From UBA6120 sp964639215 (GTDB taxonomy: Bacteria; Bacillota_I; Bacilli_A; RFN20; CAG-826), in contig CAZXCV010000004.1 of NCBI GenBank assembly GCA_964639215.1, positions 1 through 64,000 on the forward strand: DNA of 64,000 nt, written 5' to 3'. Within the stretch, counting starts at the first letter, position 1, and every line of letters begins with the position of its first letter. A model generated the notes under the pieces. It was not told the DNA's origin, made no database searches, and saw only the letters and a list, made by a program, of their open reading frames with translations. The position numbers and the translations under genes were made by a program. Of this stretch, positions 36,846 to 45,520 are shown piece after piece.

Positions 36846-37028
36846 CTAGGAAACGAAAATAATGTCACGGATTGGTGTTAGCAAATAAACTAACAACAAT
36901 GTGATTGTTACGGCCATCAGTACCCATTTAATGAGCAAAACATTTTGACGAACTAGGCGCGTATGCGCTAAGCGTGCTTCGAATGACATCACTGGTCGCA
37001 TCATCTCGTTTCTTTTTTTCTCCTTCAT
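36846..37028 (-). CDS. Small single-span membrane protein in the division cluster (60 aa)
   Basis: No family recognised. Basic N-terminal cytoplasmic segment (MKEKKRNEMMRPV, arginine-rich to residue ~28), one membrane helix (~33-52) and a very short outer tail (TPIRDIIFVS). It lies directly before ftsA, where ftsQ/divIB sits in walled relatives, but it lacks the POTRA and beta domains of FtsQ. A role in anchoring division proteins is inference from place only. Confidence 0.7.
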   Translation of the reverse strand: MKEKKRNEMMRPVMSFEARLAHTRLVRQNVLLIKWVLMAVTITLLLVYLLTPIRDIIFVS

Positions 37029-37093
37029 AATCGTTTCACTTCCATTTTATTTTAATAAAAGCGGAACATTGTTTATAGAAAAATCGCTATTAA

Positions 37094-37288
37094 TTAGTCG
37101 ATTTGAGAATCGATGTCACTATTTGTGACTTCACTCGAACTAGAGGTGGGCGTGGCTTCGACCGATAAGAGTGATAAAGGCACGGCCACACTTGCCGTTA
37201 AAAACATGATTGCCATCGCAAAGATGGCCACTTTTCTCGTGCGATAGTAGCTCGCCTTCCGATGGTATTTTTCAATTTTATCTTTCAT
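37094..37288 (-). CDS. FtsL-position small membrane protein (64 aa)
   Basis: The ATG overlaps the rsmH stop as ATGA, exactly where ftsL follows rsmH in most Bacillota. The topology fits FtsL (basic cytoplasmic N-terminus KDKIEKYHRKASYYRTRK, one helix at ~20-42), but the outer part is only ~22 residues, serine/threonine-rich and acidic (TPTSSSSEVTNSD), without the leucine-zipper coiled coil. Either a truncated FtsL relic or an unrelated protein in its place. Confidence 0.75.
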   Translation of the reverse strand: MKDKIEKYHRKASYYRTRKVAIFAMAIMFLTASVAVPLSLLSVEATPTSSSSEVTNSDIDSQID

Positions 37289-38229
37289 GCTATTGACCTC
37301 CGTTCTCGAGTGATAATTCGTAATTTTGCGCTTTTAGCGCGATTGTTCAACTTAATTTCTTGTGGTGTCGCTTCAATTACTTGACGGTTATATAATCGGT
37401 ATTCTGGTGGCTCTGGTTGTTTGAGTGCTAATGGTCCATACCGCGTTCCTTCGTTGGTCGTTAAGGACTTGAAGTAGTTTTTGACGATGCGATCTTCACC
37501 CGAATGGAAGGTGATGACGGCGAGATGGCCACCAACAGCTAACATCTTTGTCGCACTGACAAGGGCACGTTCGAGATTGTGCAATTCATCATTCACAGCA
37601 ATCCGCAATGCTTGAAACGCTTGTTTGGCAGGATGTCCCTTCTTCTTGAGTTCGCGTTGGGGCTTGGCACTTTTGATAATCGTAACAAGACGTCCTGTCG
37701 TGGTTATCGGAGCCAAACTACGATTGGCGATAATCGCTCTAGCGATTTGGTAGGCTTGAGGTTCATCACCATATTCTCGGAAAATTTTGGTCAATTGTGC
37801 TAGATCATAGTGATTGACGATCGTTGCTGCATCGAGAATTTGGCTTTGATCCATGCGCATGTCGAGCGGTGCATCCTCGCGATATGTGAAACCCCGGTCA
37901 CTTTCATCGAATTGCGGTGATGAAACCCCTAAATCGATGATGATACCAGCCACTTCGTGAATGTCTCGCTCTTCGAGCTGTAAGGTCATATTCACGAAGT
38001 TGTCATGAATGAGCGTTAAGTGGTCGGGATAGTTTTCTAGAAGTGTTTGTCCAGCGATAATCGCTGCCTGATCGCGATCGAAGGCATATAAATGCCCAGT
38101 TACTAGTTTGTCGAGAATCGCTTTAGCATGACCACCGCGACCAAAGGTTAAATCGACATATGTTCGCGCTGGATCAATTGCTAATCCTTCAATGACTTCT
38201 TCTAATAAAACTGGGACATGCGATTCCAT
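37285..38229 (-). CDS. rsmH: 16S rRNA (cytosine(1402)-N(4))-methyltransferase RsmH (MraW)
   Basis: SAM-dependent methylase of 16S rRNA C1402. Motifs HVPVLLEEVIEGL, YVDLTFGRGGHA (SAM site), GIIIDLGVSSPQFD, FTYREDAPLDMRMD and a C-terminal QPEPPEYRLYNRQVI segment. 314 aa. Starts 2 nt after mraZ stops; coupled to the FtsL-position gene. Confidence 0.98.
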   Translation of the reverse strand: MESHVPVLLEEVIEGLAIDPARTYVDLTFGRGGHAKAILDKLVTGHLYAFDRDQAAIIAGQTLLENYPDHLTLIHDNFVNMTLQLEERDIHEVAGIIIDLGVSSPQFDESDRGFTYREDAPLDMRMDQSQILDAATIVNHYDLAQLTKIFREYGDEPQAYQIARAIIANRSLAPITTTGRLVTIIKSAKPQRELKKKGHPAKQAFQALRIAVNDELHNLERALVSATKMLAVGGHLAVITFHSGEDRIVKNYFKSLTTNEGTRYGPLALKQPEPPEYRLYNRQVIEATPQEIKLNNRAKSAKLRIITRERRSIA

Positions 38230-38231
38230 CG

Positions 38232-38654
38232 CTAGTCCTTGAGACGTTCAGCCGTTTTTTCAAAAACGGCATCAGCGCTAGCTTCATAATCTTCCCAAGC
38301 TTGCGCCGACCAAATTTCAAGATGATCTTGCACTCCAACGATGCGAACCGTTCCTTCAAGTTGGTACAGTTTGCTTATCGCTGCGGGAATTTGGATACGA
38401 CCATGATTATCGATTGTTAGTTCGAAAGTTGATGCTAATGCAATCCGTATATAGTCACGGGCATCTTTCTGATTGAAATTAAGCTTGGCGATGTTAACTT
38501 GTAGTTGATTGAATGAGGATTCAGGATAAAGTGACAAACATTTCTCATAGCCACGCATAGCAAAAAGGGTGTCATTGACGGCTAATCGAAACTTTGCCGG
38601 GATCACGAGTCGGCCTTTATTATCGATCGAGTAGATAAAATTGCCAAAGAACAT
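38232..38654 (-). CDS. mraZ: Transcriptional regulator MraZ
   Basis: SpoVT-AbrB-type regulator of the division cluster. Two AbrB-like modules with the family signatures DNKGRLVIPAKFR (~residues 11-23) and DNHGRIQIPAAI (~82-93). 140 aa. Two tandem copies of its presumed binding unit lie between its promoter and its start codon, indicating autoregulation. Confidence 0.97.
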   Translation of the reverse strand: MFFGNFIYSIDNKGRLVIPAKFRLAVNDTLFAMRGYEKCLSLYPESSFNQLQVNIAKLNFNQKDARDYIRIALASTFELTIDNHGRIQIPAAISKLYQLEGTVRIVGVQDHLEIWSAQAWEDYEASADAVFEKTAERLKD

Positions 38655-38656
38655 AA

Positions 38657-38676
38657 TCTCCCACTTTCTCCCACTT
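38657..38676 (-). promoter_or_regulatory. MraZ box: two tandem AAGTGGGAGA repeats overlapping the SD
   Basis: On the minus strand the unit AAGTGGGAGA occurs twice in direct succession (38667-38676, 38657-38666). MraZ is known to bind closely spaced GTGG-type repeats upstream of its own gene. The second copy also supplies the only purine-rich SD candidate, 2-3 nt from the ATG, so bound MraZ and ribosome would use the same bases. Confidence 0.8.
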
Positions 38677-38684
38677 ATGCTTTC

Positions 38685-38713
38685 ATTCTACCGATGCTTT
38701 TTCGGTTTGTAAA
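38685..38713 (-). promoter_or_regulatory. mraZ (division cluster) promoter
   Basis: Minus strand: -35 TTTACA (38708-38713), 17-nt spacer, -10 TAGAAT (38685-38690). The start would fall at about 38678, immediately before the MraZ repeats. Confidence 0.75.
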
Positions 38714-38741
38714 GATAAAAACTTATTTTTTTAAAAATAAT

Positions 38742-38780
38742 AAAAAAGCGCTTTCACTGACTTCAATCAATGAAAGCGCC
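38742..38780 (-). terminator. Intrinsic terminator after pheT
   Basis: Minus strand hairpin with arms GGCGCTTTCA and TGAAAGCGC and a ~14-nt loop, followed by TTTTTTATTATTTTT. It separates pheST from the division cluster. Confidence 0.9.
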
Positions 38781-38811
38781 ATCTTTCTACTATTAATATA
38801 CTAACTAATAA

Positions 38812-41199
38812 CTATGTGCGAAACGCGGCACTGAATGACTGCGCCAATGCGACTTTGATTTTTTCAATCACATCACTACATTCACCTTCGGTTAATGTGC
38901 GACGATCGCTATTCAGTGTAATCGTTAATGCTAATGACTTCTTTCCTTGAGGAATGTGATTACCCTGATAAATATCAAAGATGTCCACTTGACGAATTAA
39001 TTCTTTATTTGTTTTACGAATGGTCTTGATGATGGTCTGCGCATCATATGATTCTGAAATAATGATGGATAAATCGCGCATGACAAGTGGGAATCTTGAT
39101 AATGGCGCCATTTTGGTGTTTGATGTGGGTGTTTTGATTAGCAATCCGACATCTAACTCAAGCATGATGACCGGTGCTTTATTAAAATCAAATTGGCTAA
39201 TGGCATTTGGTGAAAGAACACCCATGATTCCAATTATGCGATTGTCAACGATGATAGTTGCGCTTTGCCCTGGGTGTAGTTCGGCTTGATAATTAGTTAC
39301 CCGCTCAAGGCGATAGCGACCGCCATCAATGCCTAAAACATTCATCATCGCTTCTAATAAGCCTTTTAAATCATAAAAATCATATGGTTTTGTCATTAAT
39401 TGACCACGTAATGATTTATCACCGACCAGTACAATTCCGAGATTAGTCGTGCGAATTGCCTTCGTTTCGATACTGCTTATTTCAAATATGCCTAATGACT
39501 TATTTTGGCGTGATGCGTTATAATTTGCGACTTTGAGCATCGAATATAATAGTGATGCCCGCACGTACTCGTGTTCATCCGTCATCGGATTACTGAGACG
39601 ATGCACTTCATCTTGATTAAGAAACCGGAACTTATTGATTTCTTTTTGATGGAGTAATGTATAACTTACGATTTCATCGAGTCCTCGATGTCGTAGTAAC
39701 GTACGGATATCATCAAGCTTAACTTGCTCATGACGTAATCCGGCATGAAGAGCAGTCAACGCTGGTAATTTGACATCAATTTGCTCGAATCCCTGGATGC
39801 GGATCACTTCTTCTGCTAAATCAGCAACCTCATCGATATCAATGCGATGGGCGGGGATGATTGCTTCTTTGGTCTCGGTGATGATAATTCCGACTTTTTG
39901 AAGTGTCGCATCAATTGTTTTTTTGCTGAACTTTGTTCCTAACCGTTCATTGATAGTTTCATAAGTGAATGGAATTCTTTTCAATTCATGATTAACGACA
40001 TCGTGACTTACTGATGAAGAATAACTTTGGTATCCAAGCACTTCGCCAATTAAGTTAATCGTTAAATCGAGCACGGCCTCCGCTTGATGTGGATTAATAC
40101 CTTTGATGAACCGTTGACTAGATTCAGAAGGAAGATTCAGGCGAATCGACGTTTGACGAATTTGGGCGCTATAAAAATTAGCAGCCTCAATCGCGATATT
40201 TTTCGTCTTGAGGCCAACCGCCGTGTGTTCACTTCCCATGACACCAGCGAGGCAAGCAATCGTTTTTCCCGACATGATGACGATATCTCCGTCAATCACA
40301 TCGTAAGTTTGACCATCGAGCGCGATAAATTTTTGATTGCGGTCATCGACGATTGTGAGCGCCGGTTCTTCAAGTTTATCAAGATCATAAATATGGAGTG
40401 GTTGTCCCGTTAATAACATCACGTAGTTAGCAATATCCACTAATGGGTTAATGGGACGCATGCCCATGCTCATTAATGATTCTTTCATGTACTGGGGTGT
40501 TAATCCTAATGCAATTCCATGCACCGTTCTGATTGTAAACTGCGGACATTTAGTGGTCGTTACTTTTACATTAAAGCGAGCCTTTTTGCCAGGAGGAAGC
40601 ACTTGTTCCCACGGCTTAATCGGACGATCAAATAGCAGGGCGATTTCGCGCGCAATGTTATATAACCCTAAGCCATCCGGCCGATTCGCTAAAAGCTTCA
40701 GTGATAATATCGTGTCGCTTAATCCGAGCATAGCTAATACGTCTTCACGACCGATTTCTGTTGTCGCTGGCAATACTTCAATGCCATCAATCGATGCTTG
40801 GCTTAAAAATTTCTCAGCGATGCCAAGTTCTAATAAGGAACAAATCATCCCATTGCTTTCATGGCCGCGAATTGATGATTTTCCAATTTTTACATCTTTG
40901 AGTTCGGCACCCGGACGAGCAACAATGACCTTTTGCCCTGTTTTGATGTTAGGAGCACCACATACGATTTGGGTTTTACCATATTGAGCGCCCATATCCA
41001 CTTGGCAAATTGAGAGATGATCGCTATTTTCCATTAAGCGAGCATCGATGACAGTAGCGGTTACGAGATTCGTACCATGCGCAAGTGGGTCGATTGCTTC
41101 GACTTCTATGCCCGCCATCGTTAGTTTTTTAGCAATTTCACGAGGGGTGATCCCCGTTAAATCAACATATTTTTGAATCCAATTAAGTGATATTTTCAT
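38812..41199 (-). CDS. pheT: Phenylalanyl-tRNA synthetase beta subunit
   Basis: Large subunit of the PheRS tetramer. It contains a tRNA-binding/EMAP-like domain (~40-150, VCGAPNIKTGQKV), B3/B4 editing domains, B5 (~400-470), the catalytic-like core and a C-terminal anticodon-binding FDX-ACB domain (PLSRFPLVMRDLSIIIS). About 795 aa. ATG 41199 is preferred to ATG 41205 because it has proper spacing to the SD AAAGGA inside the pheS end. Confidence 0.98.
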   Translation of the reverse strand: MKISLNWIQKYVDLTGITPREIAKKLTMAGIEVEAIDPLAHGTNLVTATVIDARLMENSDHLSICQVDMGAQYGKTQIVCGAPNIKTGQKVIVARPGAELKDVKIGKSSIRGHESNGMICSLLELGIAEKFLSQASIDGIEVLPATTEIGREDVLAMLGLSDTILSLKLLANRPDGLGLYNIAREIALLFDRPIKPWEQVLPPGKKARFNVKVTTTKCPQFTIRTVHGIALGLTPQYMKESLMSMGMRPINPLVDIANYVMLLTGQPLHIYDLDKLEEPALTIVDDRNQKFIALDGQTYDVIDGDIVIMSGKTIACLAGVMGSEHTAVGLKTKNIAIEAANFYSAQIRQTSIRLNLPSESSQRFIKGINPHQAEAVLDLTINLIGEVLGYQSYSSSVSHDVVNHELKRIPFTYETINERLGTKFSKKTIDATLQKVGIIITETKEAIIPAHRIDIDEVADLAEEVIRIQGFEQIDVKLPALTALHAGLRHEQVKLDDIRTLLRHRGLDEIVSYTLLHQKEINKFRFLNQDEVHRLSNPMTDEHEYVRASLLYSMLKVANYNASRQNKSLGIFEISSIETKAIRTTNLGIVLVGDKSLRGQLMTKPYDFYDLKGLLEAMMNVLGIDGGRYRLERVTNYQAELHPGQSATIIVDNRIIGIMGVLSPNAISQFDFNKAPVIMLELDVGLLIKTPTSNTKMAPLSRFPLVMRDLSIIISESYDAQTIIKTIRKTNKELIRQVDIFDIYQGNHIPQGKKSLALTITLNSDRRTLTEGECSDVIEKIKVALAQSFSAAFRT

Positions 41200-41204
41200 A
41201 ATCA

Positions 41205-42236
41205 TTATCCTTTCATGAACTGCTTGATGAACCGAATGTCGTTTTGATAAAACCGACGAATGTCATCAACACCGTAGCGAAGCATGGCGACACGTTCAAT
41301 TCCGACGCCAAAAGCAAACCCGGACCAGATTTTGGGGTCGTAACCAGACATTGCTAATACGTTAGGATGGACCATCCCCGCTCCCAAAATTTCAATCCAA
41401 CCCGTGCCTTTACACATTGCACAGCCTTGACCACCGCATTCCATGCAACTGACATCAACTTCGACTGAAGGTTCGGTAAATGGGAAATAACTCGAGCGCA
41501 GCCGAATTTCACGTTTTTCGCCAAACATTTTCTTCACGAATAAATCAAGTGTCGCTTGTAAATGACCAAGATTAATATTTTTATCGACAAGGAGTCCCTC
41601 AATCTGAGCAAATTGATGGGAATGGGTCATATCATCATCATCGCGACGATACACTTTTCCTGGGCAGATCATCCGAATTGGTTGATCAATCGCTTTTTCC
41701 ATGCTCCGCGCTTGTACTGGAGATGTATGTGTTCGCAATAATGTGTTTGGGTCGATATAAAACGTGTCTTGCATATCTCGAGCAGGATGGTCTTTTGGAA
41801 TGTTTAAAAGTTCAAAATTATAATGATCGGATTCAACTTCGGGACCTTCGACGACTTCATAACCCAAGGCAATGAAAATATCGATCATTTCATCTTTGAC
41901 AATGAAAAACGGATTACGAACACCAGGATTTTCACTGCTACCTGGTAGGGTAATGTCAATTGTTTCCTCGATTAATTTAGCGTTTAATGCCTTAGCGTCT
42001 AACGATGCCTTCTTATCATTAATCCACGTTTCGATTTTGGTTCTTGCTTCATTAATGATTTGCCCGAGGCTCGCTTTTTGATGGGAAGGGACATCTTTCA
42101 TTTGACCAAATAAGCCCATTAATTCGGATTTCTTTGATAAATATTTATTGCGTGCCTCAATCAGCTGGGCATCCGAATCAATTAAGGCAATTAATTGTTC
42201 GGCTTCTTTGATGATGCGTTTAATGATTTGTTCCAT
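41205..42236 (-). CDS. pheS: Phenylalanyl-tRNA synthetase alpha subunit
   Basis: Catalytic class II subunit of PheRS. An N-terminal coiled coil is followed by motif 2 MICPGKVYRRDDDD, FPFTEPSVEVDV and motif 3 GFAFGVGIERVAMLRYG. The stretch CMECGGQGCAMCKGTGWIE is typical of bacterial PheS. The start is ATG 42236 behind SD GGAGG; the longer frame runs into the T-box terminator tail. About 343 aa. Confidence 0.98.
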   Translation of the reverse strand: MEQIIKRIIKEAEQLIALIDSDAQLIEARNKYLSKKSELMGLFGQMKDVPSHQKASLGQIINEARTKIETWINDKKASLDAKALNAKLIEETIDITLPGSSENPGVRNPFFIVKDEMIDIFIALGYEVVEGPEVESDHYNFELLNIPKDHPARDMQDTFYIDPNTLLRTHTSPVQARSMEKAIDQPIRMICPGKVYRRDDDDMTHSHQFAQIEGLLVDKNINLGHLQATLDLFVKKMFGEKREIRLRSSYFPFTEPSVEVDVSCMECGGQGCAMCKGTGWIEILGAGMVHPNVLAMSGYDPKIWSGFAFGVGIERVAMLRYGVDDIRRFYQNDIRFIKQFMKG

Positions 42237-42254
42237 ATGAACCTCCATAAAAAT

Positions 42255-42459
42255 AAAAAAAGTCATTCCCAAGGAACGACATGTAGCCGTGGTGCCATCC
42301 TATTTCGTAAAAAAGATTTTACGCACTATCGTCATAACGCGACGAACGGGACATTGTCCATACTCCGAGTTGAATTCACAATCGCGCCTTGTGAGTGGTT
42401 CCACTTTTCACTCTTCCCTATCAATTATGCTAATTGCTACTACTTCTCTTCAACGTATA
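42255..42459 (-). promoter_or_regulatory. T-box riboswitch (phenylalanine) upstream of pheST
   Basis: Minus strand T-box core GGATGGCACCACGG (42287-42300), then the terminator hairpin GTCGTTCC-GGAATGAC with seven Ts (42254-42280). The putative specifier is TTC (42372-42374) in the context GAATTCAAC. Stem I is less easy to draw than in the other two T-boxes. Confidence 0.88.
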
Positions 42460-42465
42460 TGGGAA

Positions 42466-42474
42466 ATTATAGCA
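42466..42474 (-). promoter_or_regulatory. pheST T-box promoter (extended -10)
   Basis: Minus strand TGCTATAAT: consensus -10 TATAAT (42466-42471) with a TG extension and a weak -35 TTAAAT 18 nt upstream. Confidence 0.7.
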
Positions 42475-42487
42475 TATTCACTTTGGT

Positions 42488-43225
42488 TTATTTAAGGCTC
42501 ATATCATAAATTATGATTGTCGCGGCCATCGCGACATTGAGCGAATCGATATTTTGAATTGGAATATAGAGCCGTTCATCGAGTAAATCGATAATTTCTT
42601 GACGGATCCCTTGACCTTCAGAACCAAAGATAACCACGCATTGATCGGGATATCGGTAATTAGGAACCTGTTTGGCATTTGGATCAATCAGCGTGCCAAT
42701 CAGTCGATAACCAGATTGCTTCATTTTCCGCAAATCATCAATCGTACTTTGATGAATGTTGACATTAAAAAGCGCACCTTGGCTCGCTGAAATCGTTTTT
42801 GGATTATATACCGAAGCTGTATCTCTTCCAAACATTAAATCTTTAAGATTGAATGCTAAAGCAGAGCGCATTATCGTTCCTACGTTACCTGGATCACTAA
42901 CACCGTCAAGGTAGAGCAATCGTTTACTCGTCAGTACTTCTTGTTTCATAAACCTACAAACACCAACAACACCCTGGGGGGTCACTTGCTGTGCCAATTT
43001 TTTAATAATCGCGTCTGAAACGATAATTTGTTCAATCTCAGCATCAACATAATCGAGCATCTTCGTCGTCAATATAAGTGTGACGACTTCCCGTTCTAAG
43101 GCCATTTTTAAAAGGTGGTGCCCACTAATAAGAAATGCTTGCTGGTCCACGCGTCCTTTCGCGGTTTGAAGCTTCAATAAGTTAGCGATTAATGGATTAC
43201 CAGTACTTGTAATTATTTTAATCAT
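42488..43225 (-). CDS. TrmH/SpoU-family RNA 2'-O-methyltransferase (YsgA-like)
   Basis: SPOUT-fold RNA ribose methylase. The three SpoU motifs are present: YLDGVSDPGNVGTIMRSA (~residues 104-121), VVIFGSEGQGI (~194-204) and IPIQNIDSLNVAMAATIIIYDM at the C-terminus. An N-terminal substrate-binding domain is present. 245 aa. It sits directly upstream of pheS, as ysgA does in Bacillus; the RNA target is not known from sequence. Confidence 0.92.
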   Translation of the reverse strand: MIKIITSTGNPLIANLLKLQTAKGRVDQQAFLISGHHLLKMALEREVVTLILTTKMLDYVDAEIEQIIVSDAIIKKLAQQVTPQGVVGVCRFMKQEVLTSKRLLYLDGVSDPGNVGTIMRSALAFNLKDLMFGRDTASVYNPKTISASQGALFNVNIHQSTIDDLRKMKQSGYRLIGTLIDPNAKQVPNYRYPDQCVVIFGSEGQGIRQEIIDLLDERLYIPIQNIDSLNVAMAATIIIYDMSLK

Positions 43226-43860
43226 CGATATAAACCTTGCCTTATTTTACCGTGTTCTTGTTTGTAATTTGGATAATACTTATTAATAATGTCATAAAAG
43301 TTTTTGGAATGGTCAAACGCGAATGCATGCGCAAGTTCATGAACGACGACCGCATCAATGATCGGAATGCTGTAATGAATTAATTTAAGCGCATATGTAA
43401 TCGTATGCGTTGTTTTTGCATTACTTCCAAGCCGTGCCTTCATTCGGCGAATTTTAATTTGGTAAGGTGTTGTGATTCCCATCAACTGCTCATAGTAACG
43501 CGTTCGTTTCGTGAGAAAAGTTTCGGCCTTTATGCGAAGCTCACGTTCAAATGCCGGTGATAAATAATCATCGAGTGCGGCTTTGAAGATTGTCTTAAGA
43601 TAATCATCACTACGTTCATGGCGGTGGCCTAAGAAAAACACGTACTCCGATGTCTGAGCTGGTATCGTATTCAAAGCATTGACGAGTTTCGGCATGTGCT
43701 TAAGGATCGTACTTTTGATAAATGACAGCGGGACACCAAGCGGTGCGTGGACGAGTAAACCATCGTGATTAGGACGCATCGTAATCCGGTGCATTAATTT
43801 ACGGTGCAACTTAATTTGATATGTTTTATCACCATATGTGATTTGTTCCAGTCGCCTCAT
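43222..43860 (-). CDS. YgjP-like zinc metallopeptidase (DUF45/SprT-like)
   Basis: Predicted zinc protease with the gluzincin-type motif VVHELAHAFAFDHSKNFY (~residues 166-183), where HELAH and the following His bind zinc. 212 aa, basic N-terminal domain, no signal peptide. Coupled to the methylase by a 4-bp ATGA overlap. A TAGAAT box lies 6 nt before the ATG and there is no SD, suggesting a leaderless mRNA. Confidence 0.88.
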   Translation of the reverse strand: MRRLEQITYGDKTYQIKLHRKLMHRITMRPNHDGLLVHAPLGVPLSFIKSTILKHMPKLVNALNTIPAQTSEYVFFLGHRHERSDDYLKTIFKAALDDYLSPAFERELRIKAETFLTKRTRYYEQLMGITTPYQIKIRRMKARLGSNAKTTHTITYALKLIHYSIPIIDAVVVHELAHAFAFDHSKNFYDIINKYYPNYKQEHGKIRQGLYR

Positions 43861-43866
43861 GAAACT

Positions 43867-43875
43867 ATTCTAACA
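43867..43875 (-). promoter_or_regulatory. Extended -10 promoter 6 nt before the YgjP-like start
   Basis: Minus strand TGTTAGAAT (-10 TAGAAT at 43867-43872), followed by six bases and ATG 43860. Confidence 0.55.
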
Positions 43876-43892
43876 AGAATCGAAAAATGATG

Positions 43893-43898
43893 TATAAT
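43893..43898 (+). promoter_or_regulatory. -10 box of the ECF S-component gene
   Basis: Plus strand TATAAT at 43893-43898, eleven bases before ATG 43910. The predicted 5' UTR is about 5 nt with no SD. The -35 is weak. Confidence 0.55.
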
Positions 43899-43909
43899 CA
43901 AACTGCTTT

Positions 43910-44401
43910 ATGAAACTAACTATTCGCCAAATGACTTTGGCAGCGCTGCTCAGCGGTCTAACCTTCATCTTAACGGCTTTTGTTCATATTCCGCTGAGCA
44001 TCGGCTATTTTAATCTCGGCGATATCATCATCCTTTTCTCGGCGATATTCATTCATCCGATTTTTGGAGCATTCGTCGGTGCCATTGGTGCTAGTCTTGC
44101 CGATTTGTATGGTGGTTACCTCTTTTTCATTCCATTCACAATTGTCGCAAAAGCGCTCGAAGCCTTAGTCGCTGGTTATTTATTCACTAAAATTAAAACC
44201 CCATATAACTATGGGGCTTTGTTATTAGGATCAGCGTTAATGGTGGCAACTTATGCTCTGAGTTACTGGATTTTTGATCCTAGCGGCACTTTACTACTAG
44301 CAACATTACCATTTGATTCGCTGCAAGGATTAGCCGGCGCGACCGGCGCGGCTTTATTATATATCGCCATTCACCCGTATCGTCACCATCTAAAAATTTG
44401 A
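43910..44401 (+). CDS. ECF transporter substrate-binding (S) component
   Basis: Membrane S-component of an energy-coupling-factor vitamin transporter, with about six hydrophobic helices over 163 aa. Typical elements are the N-terminal helix with LAALLSG, YFNLGDIIILFSAIF (~residues 34-48) and GAFVGAIGASLADLYGGY, as in several ECF S families. The substrate cannot be fixed from sequence. No ECF ATPase or T-component is in the window, so it probably shares a module encoded elsewhere. It ends 1 nt from the convergent M42 gene with no terminator between them. Confidence 0.85.
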   Translation: MKLTIRQMTLAALLSGLTFILTAFVHIPLSIGYFNLGDIIILFSAIFIHPIFGAFVGAIGASLADLYGGYLFFIPFTIVAKALEALVAGYLFTKIKTPYNYGALLLGSALMVATYALSYWIFDPSGTLLLATLPFDSLQGLAGATGAALLYIAIHPYRHHLKI

Positions 44402-44402
44402 T

Positions 44403-45491
44403 TTAGCGGAACTTTGAGGCTTTTAGGTCGCTTAGAACATCAGCGTCAATTGCTTGGACAAGTTTCGTTAATAGGTTAACGGTCGTCACATAATCATCGT
44501 AATTAATCATCGAAACGTGACTGTGGAAATAACGGCAAGGAATTGATAATGTCATCGTGACGACACCATCATATTGTTTATGTATTTCGCCACTATCCGT
44601 CCCACCAGCCGTCAGTAAATCGTAGGTGTAGCGAATATTTTCACTTTGACATATCTTTTCGACAAATTCGAATAGACCACGATGGGCAATCACGCTGCCA
44701 TCCATGATGGACAAGGCGACACCAGCGCCGAGTTTCGTATCGTATTTTGGACTGGTTGGTAAATCATAACTCATCGTGACGTCAATCGCGAAGGCGACAT
44801 CGGGTTTCACGTGATAAGAGGCTGTCCGCGCTCCACGTAATCCGACTTCTTCTTGAACCGTTCCTGCGGCGACAATGGTCGCTTTATGTTTCACGTCTTT
44901 CAGATTGCGGATGGCTTCAATCGCTGCGGCGACACCGACGCGATTATCCCAAGCTTTACCAAGCAAAGTCTTCCCATCATTCATGACGCGGAATTCGGTA
45001 TGCGGCGTTACCATATCACCGATTTTGATTCCGAGCGCTTCAACCATGGCTTTATCTTTAACACCGAGGTCGAGATACATGTCTTTGATTTCTAAGACTT
45101 GTTTGCGAGCTTCTGGCGACATGCCATGGGGTGGTTGCGCGCCAATGACACCGGTAATTTTTTTACCTTCACGTGTCGTGATTGTCATTACTTGGGCTAA
45201 TAAGACATGACCCCACCAACCACCCATTGGGTGGATGCGAATCATCCCGCTATCTTCAATTTTGTGCACGAGGAAACCAACCTCGTCCATATGGCCACTT
45301 AAGAAGATTGTCGGCTGCCCTTTTTCACCATCTTTATAAGCGAGAAATGAACCGAGATTGTCGAATTCGACGCGATCGGCATAGCCCTCGACCATTTCTT
45401 TTGCTAATTTTGCCACTTCTTTCTCATGGCCAGGGATACCATTAACTTCACTAAAGCGCTTTAAATAGTCTAGTCGTTGCTGTTCATTCAT
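44403..45491 (-). CDS. M42 family aminopeptidase
   Basis: Cytosolic dinuclear zinc (or cobalt) aminopeptidase forming large tetrahedral particles in this family. Metal and catalytic motifs: SGHMDEVGFLVH (~residues 64-75), AWDNRVGVAAAIEA (~181-194), VQEEVGLRGARTA (~214-226), DVTMSYD and the C-terminal CRYFHSHVSMI. 362 aa. SD AAGGAG. Last gene in the glgB-glgP-dUTPase-M42 series. Confidence 0.95.
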   Translation of the reverse strand: MNEQQRLDYLKRFSEVNGIPGHEKEVAKLAKEMVEGYADRVEFDNLGSFLAYKDGEKGQPTIFLSGHMDEVGFLVHKIEDSGMIRIHPMGGWWGHVLLAQVMTITTREGKKITGVIGAQPPHGMSPEARKQVLEIKDMYLDLGVKDKAMVEALGIKIGDMVTPHTEFRVMNDGKTLLGKAWDNRVGVAAAIEAIRNLKDVKHKATIVAAGTVQEEVGLRGARTASYHVKPDVAFAIDVTMSYDLPTSPKYDTKLGAGVALSIMDGSVIAHRGLFEFVEKICQSENIRYTYDLLTAGGTDSGEIHKQYDGVVTMTLSIPCRYFHSHVSMINYDDYVTTVNLLTKLVQAIDADVLSDLKASKFR

Positions 45492-45520
45492 AGATTTAAC
45501 TCCTTATTTTATTTATTTTA

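Noticed and set aside
42195..42509. Plus-strand ORF of 104 codons opposite the pheS leader
   Set aside because: It covers the pheST T-box and the 5' end of pheS; a chance frame.
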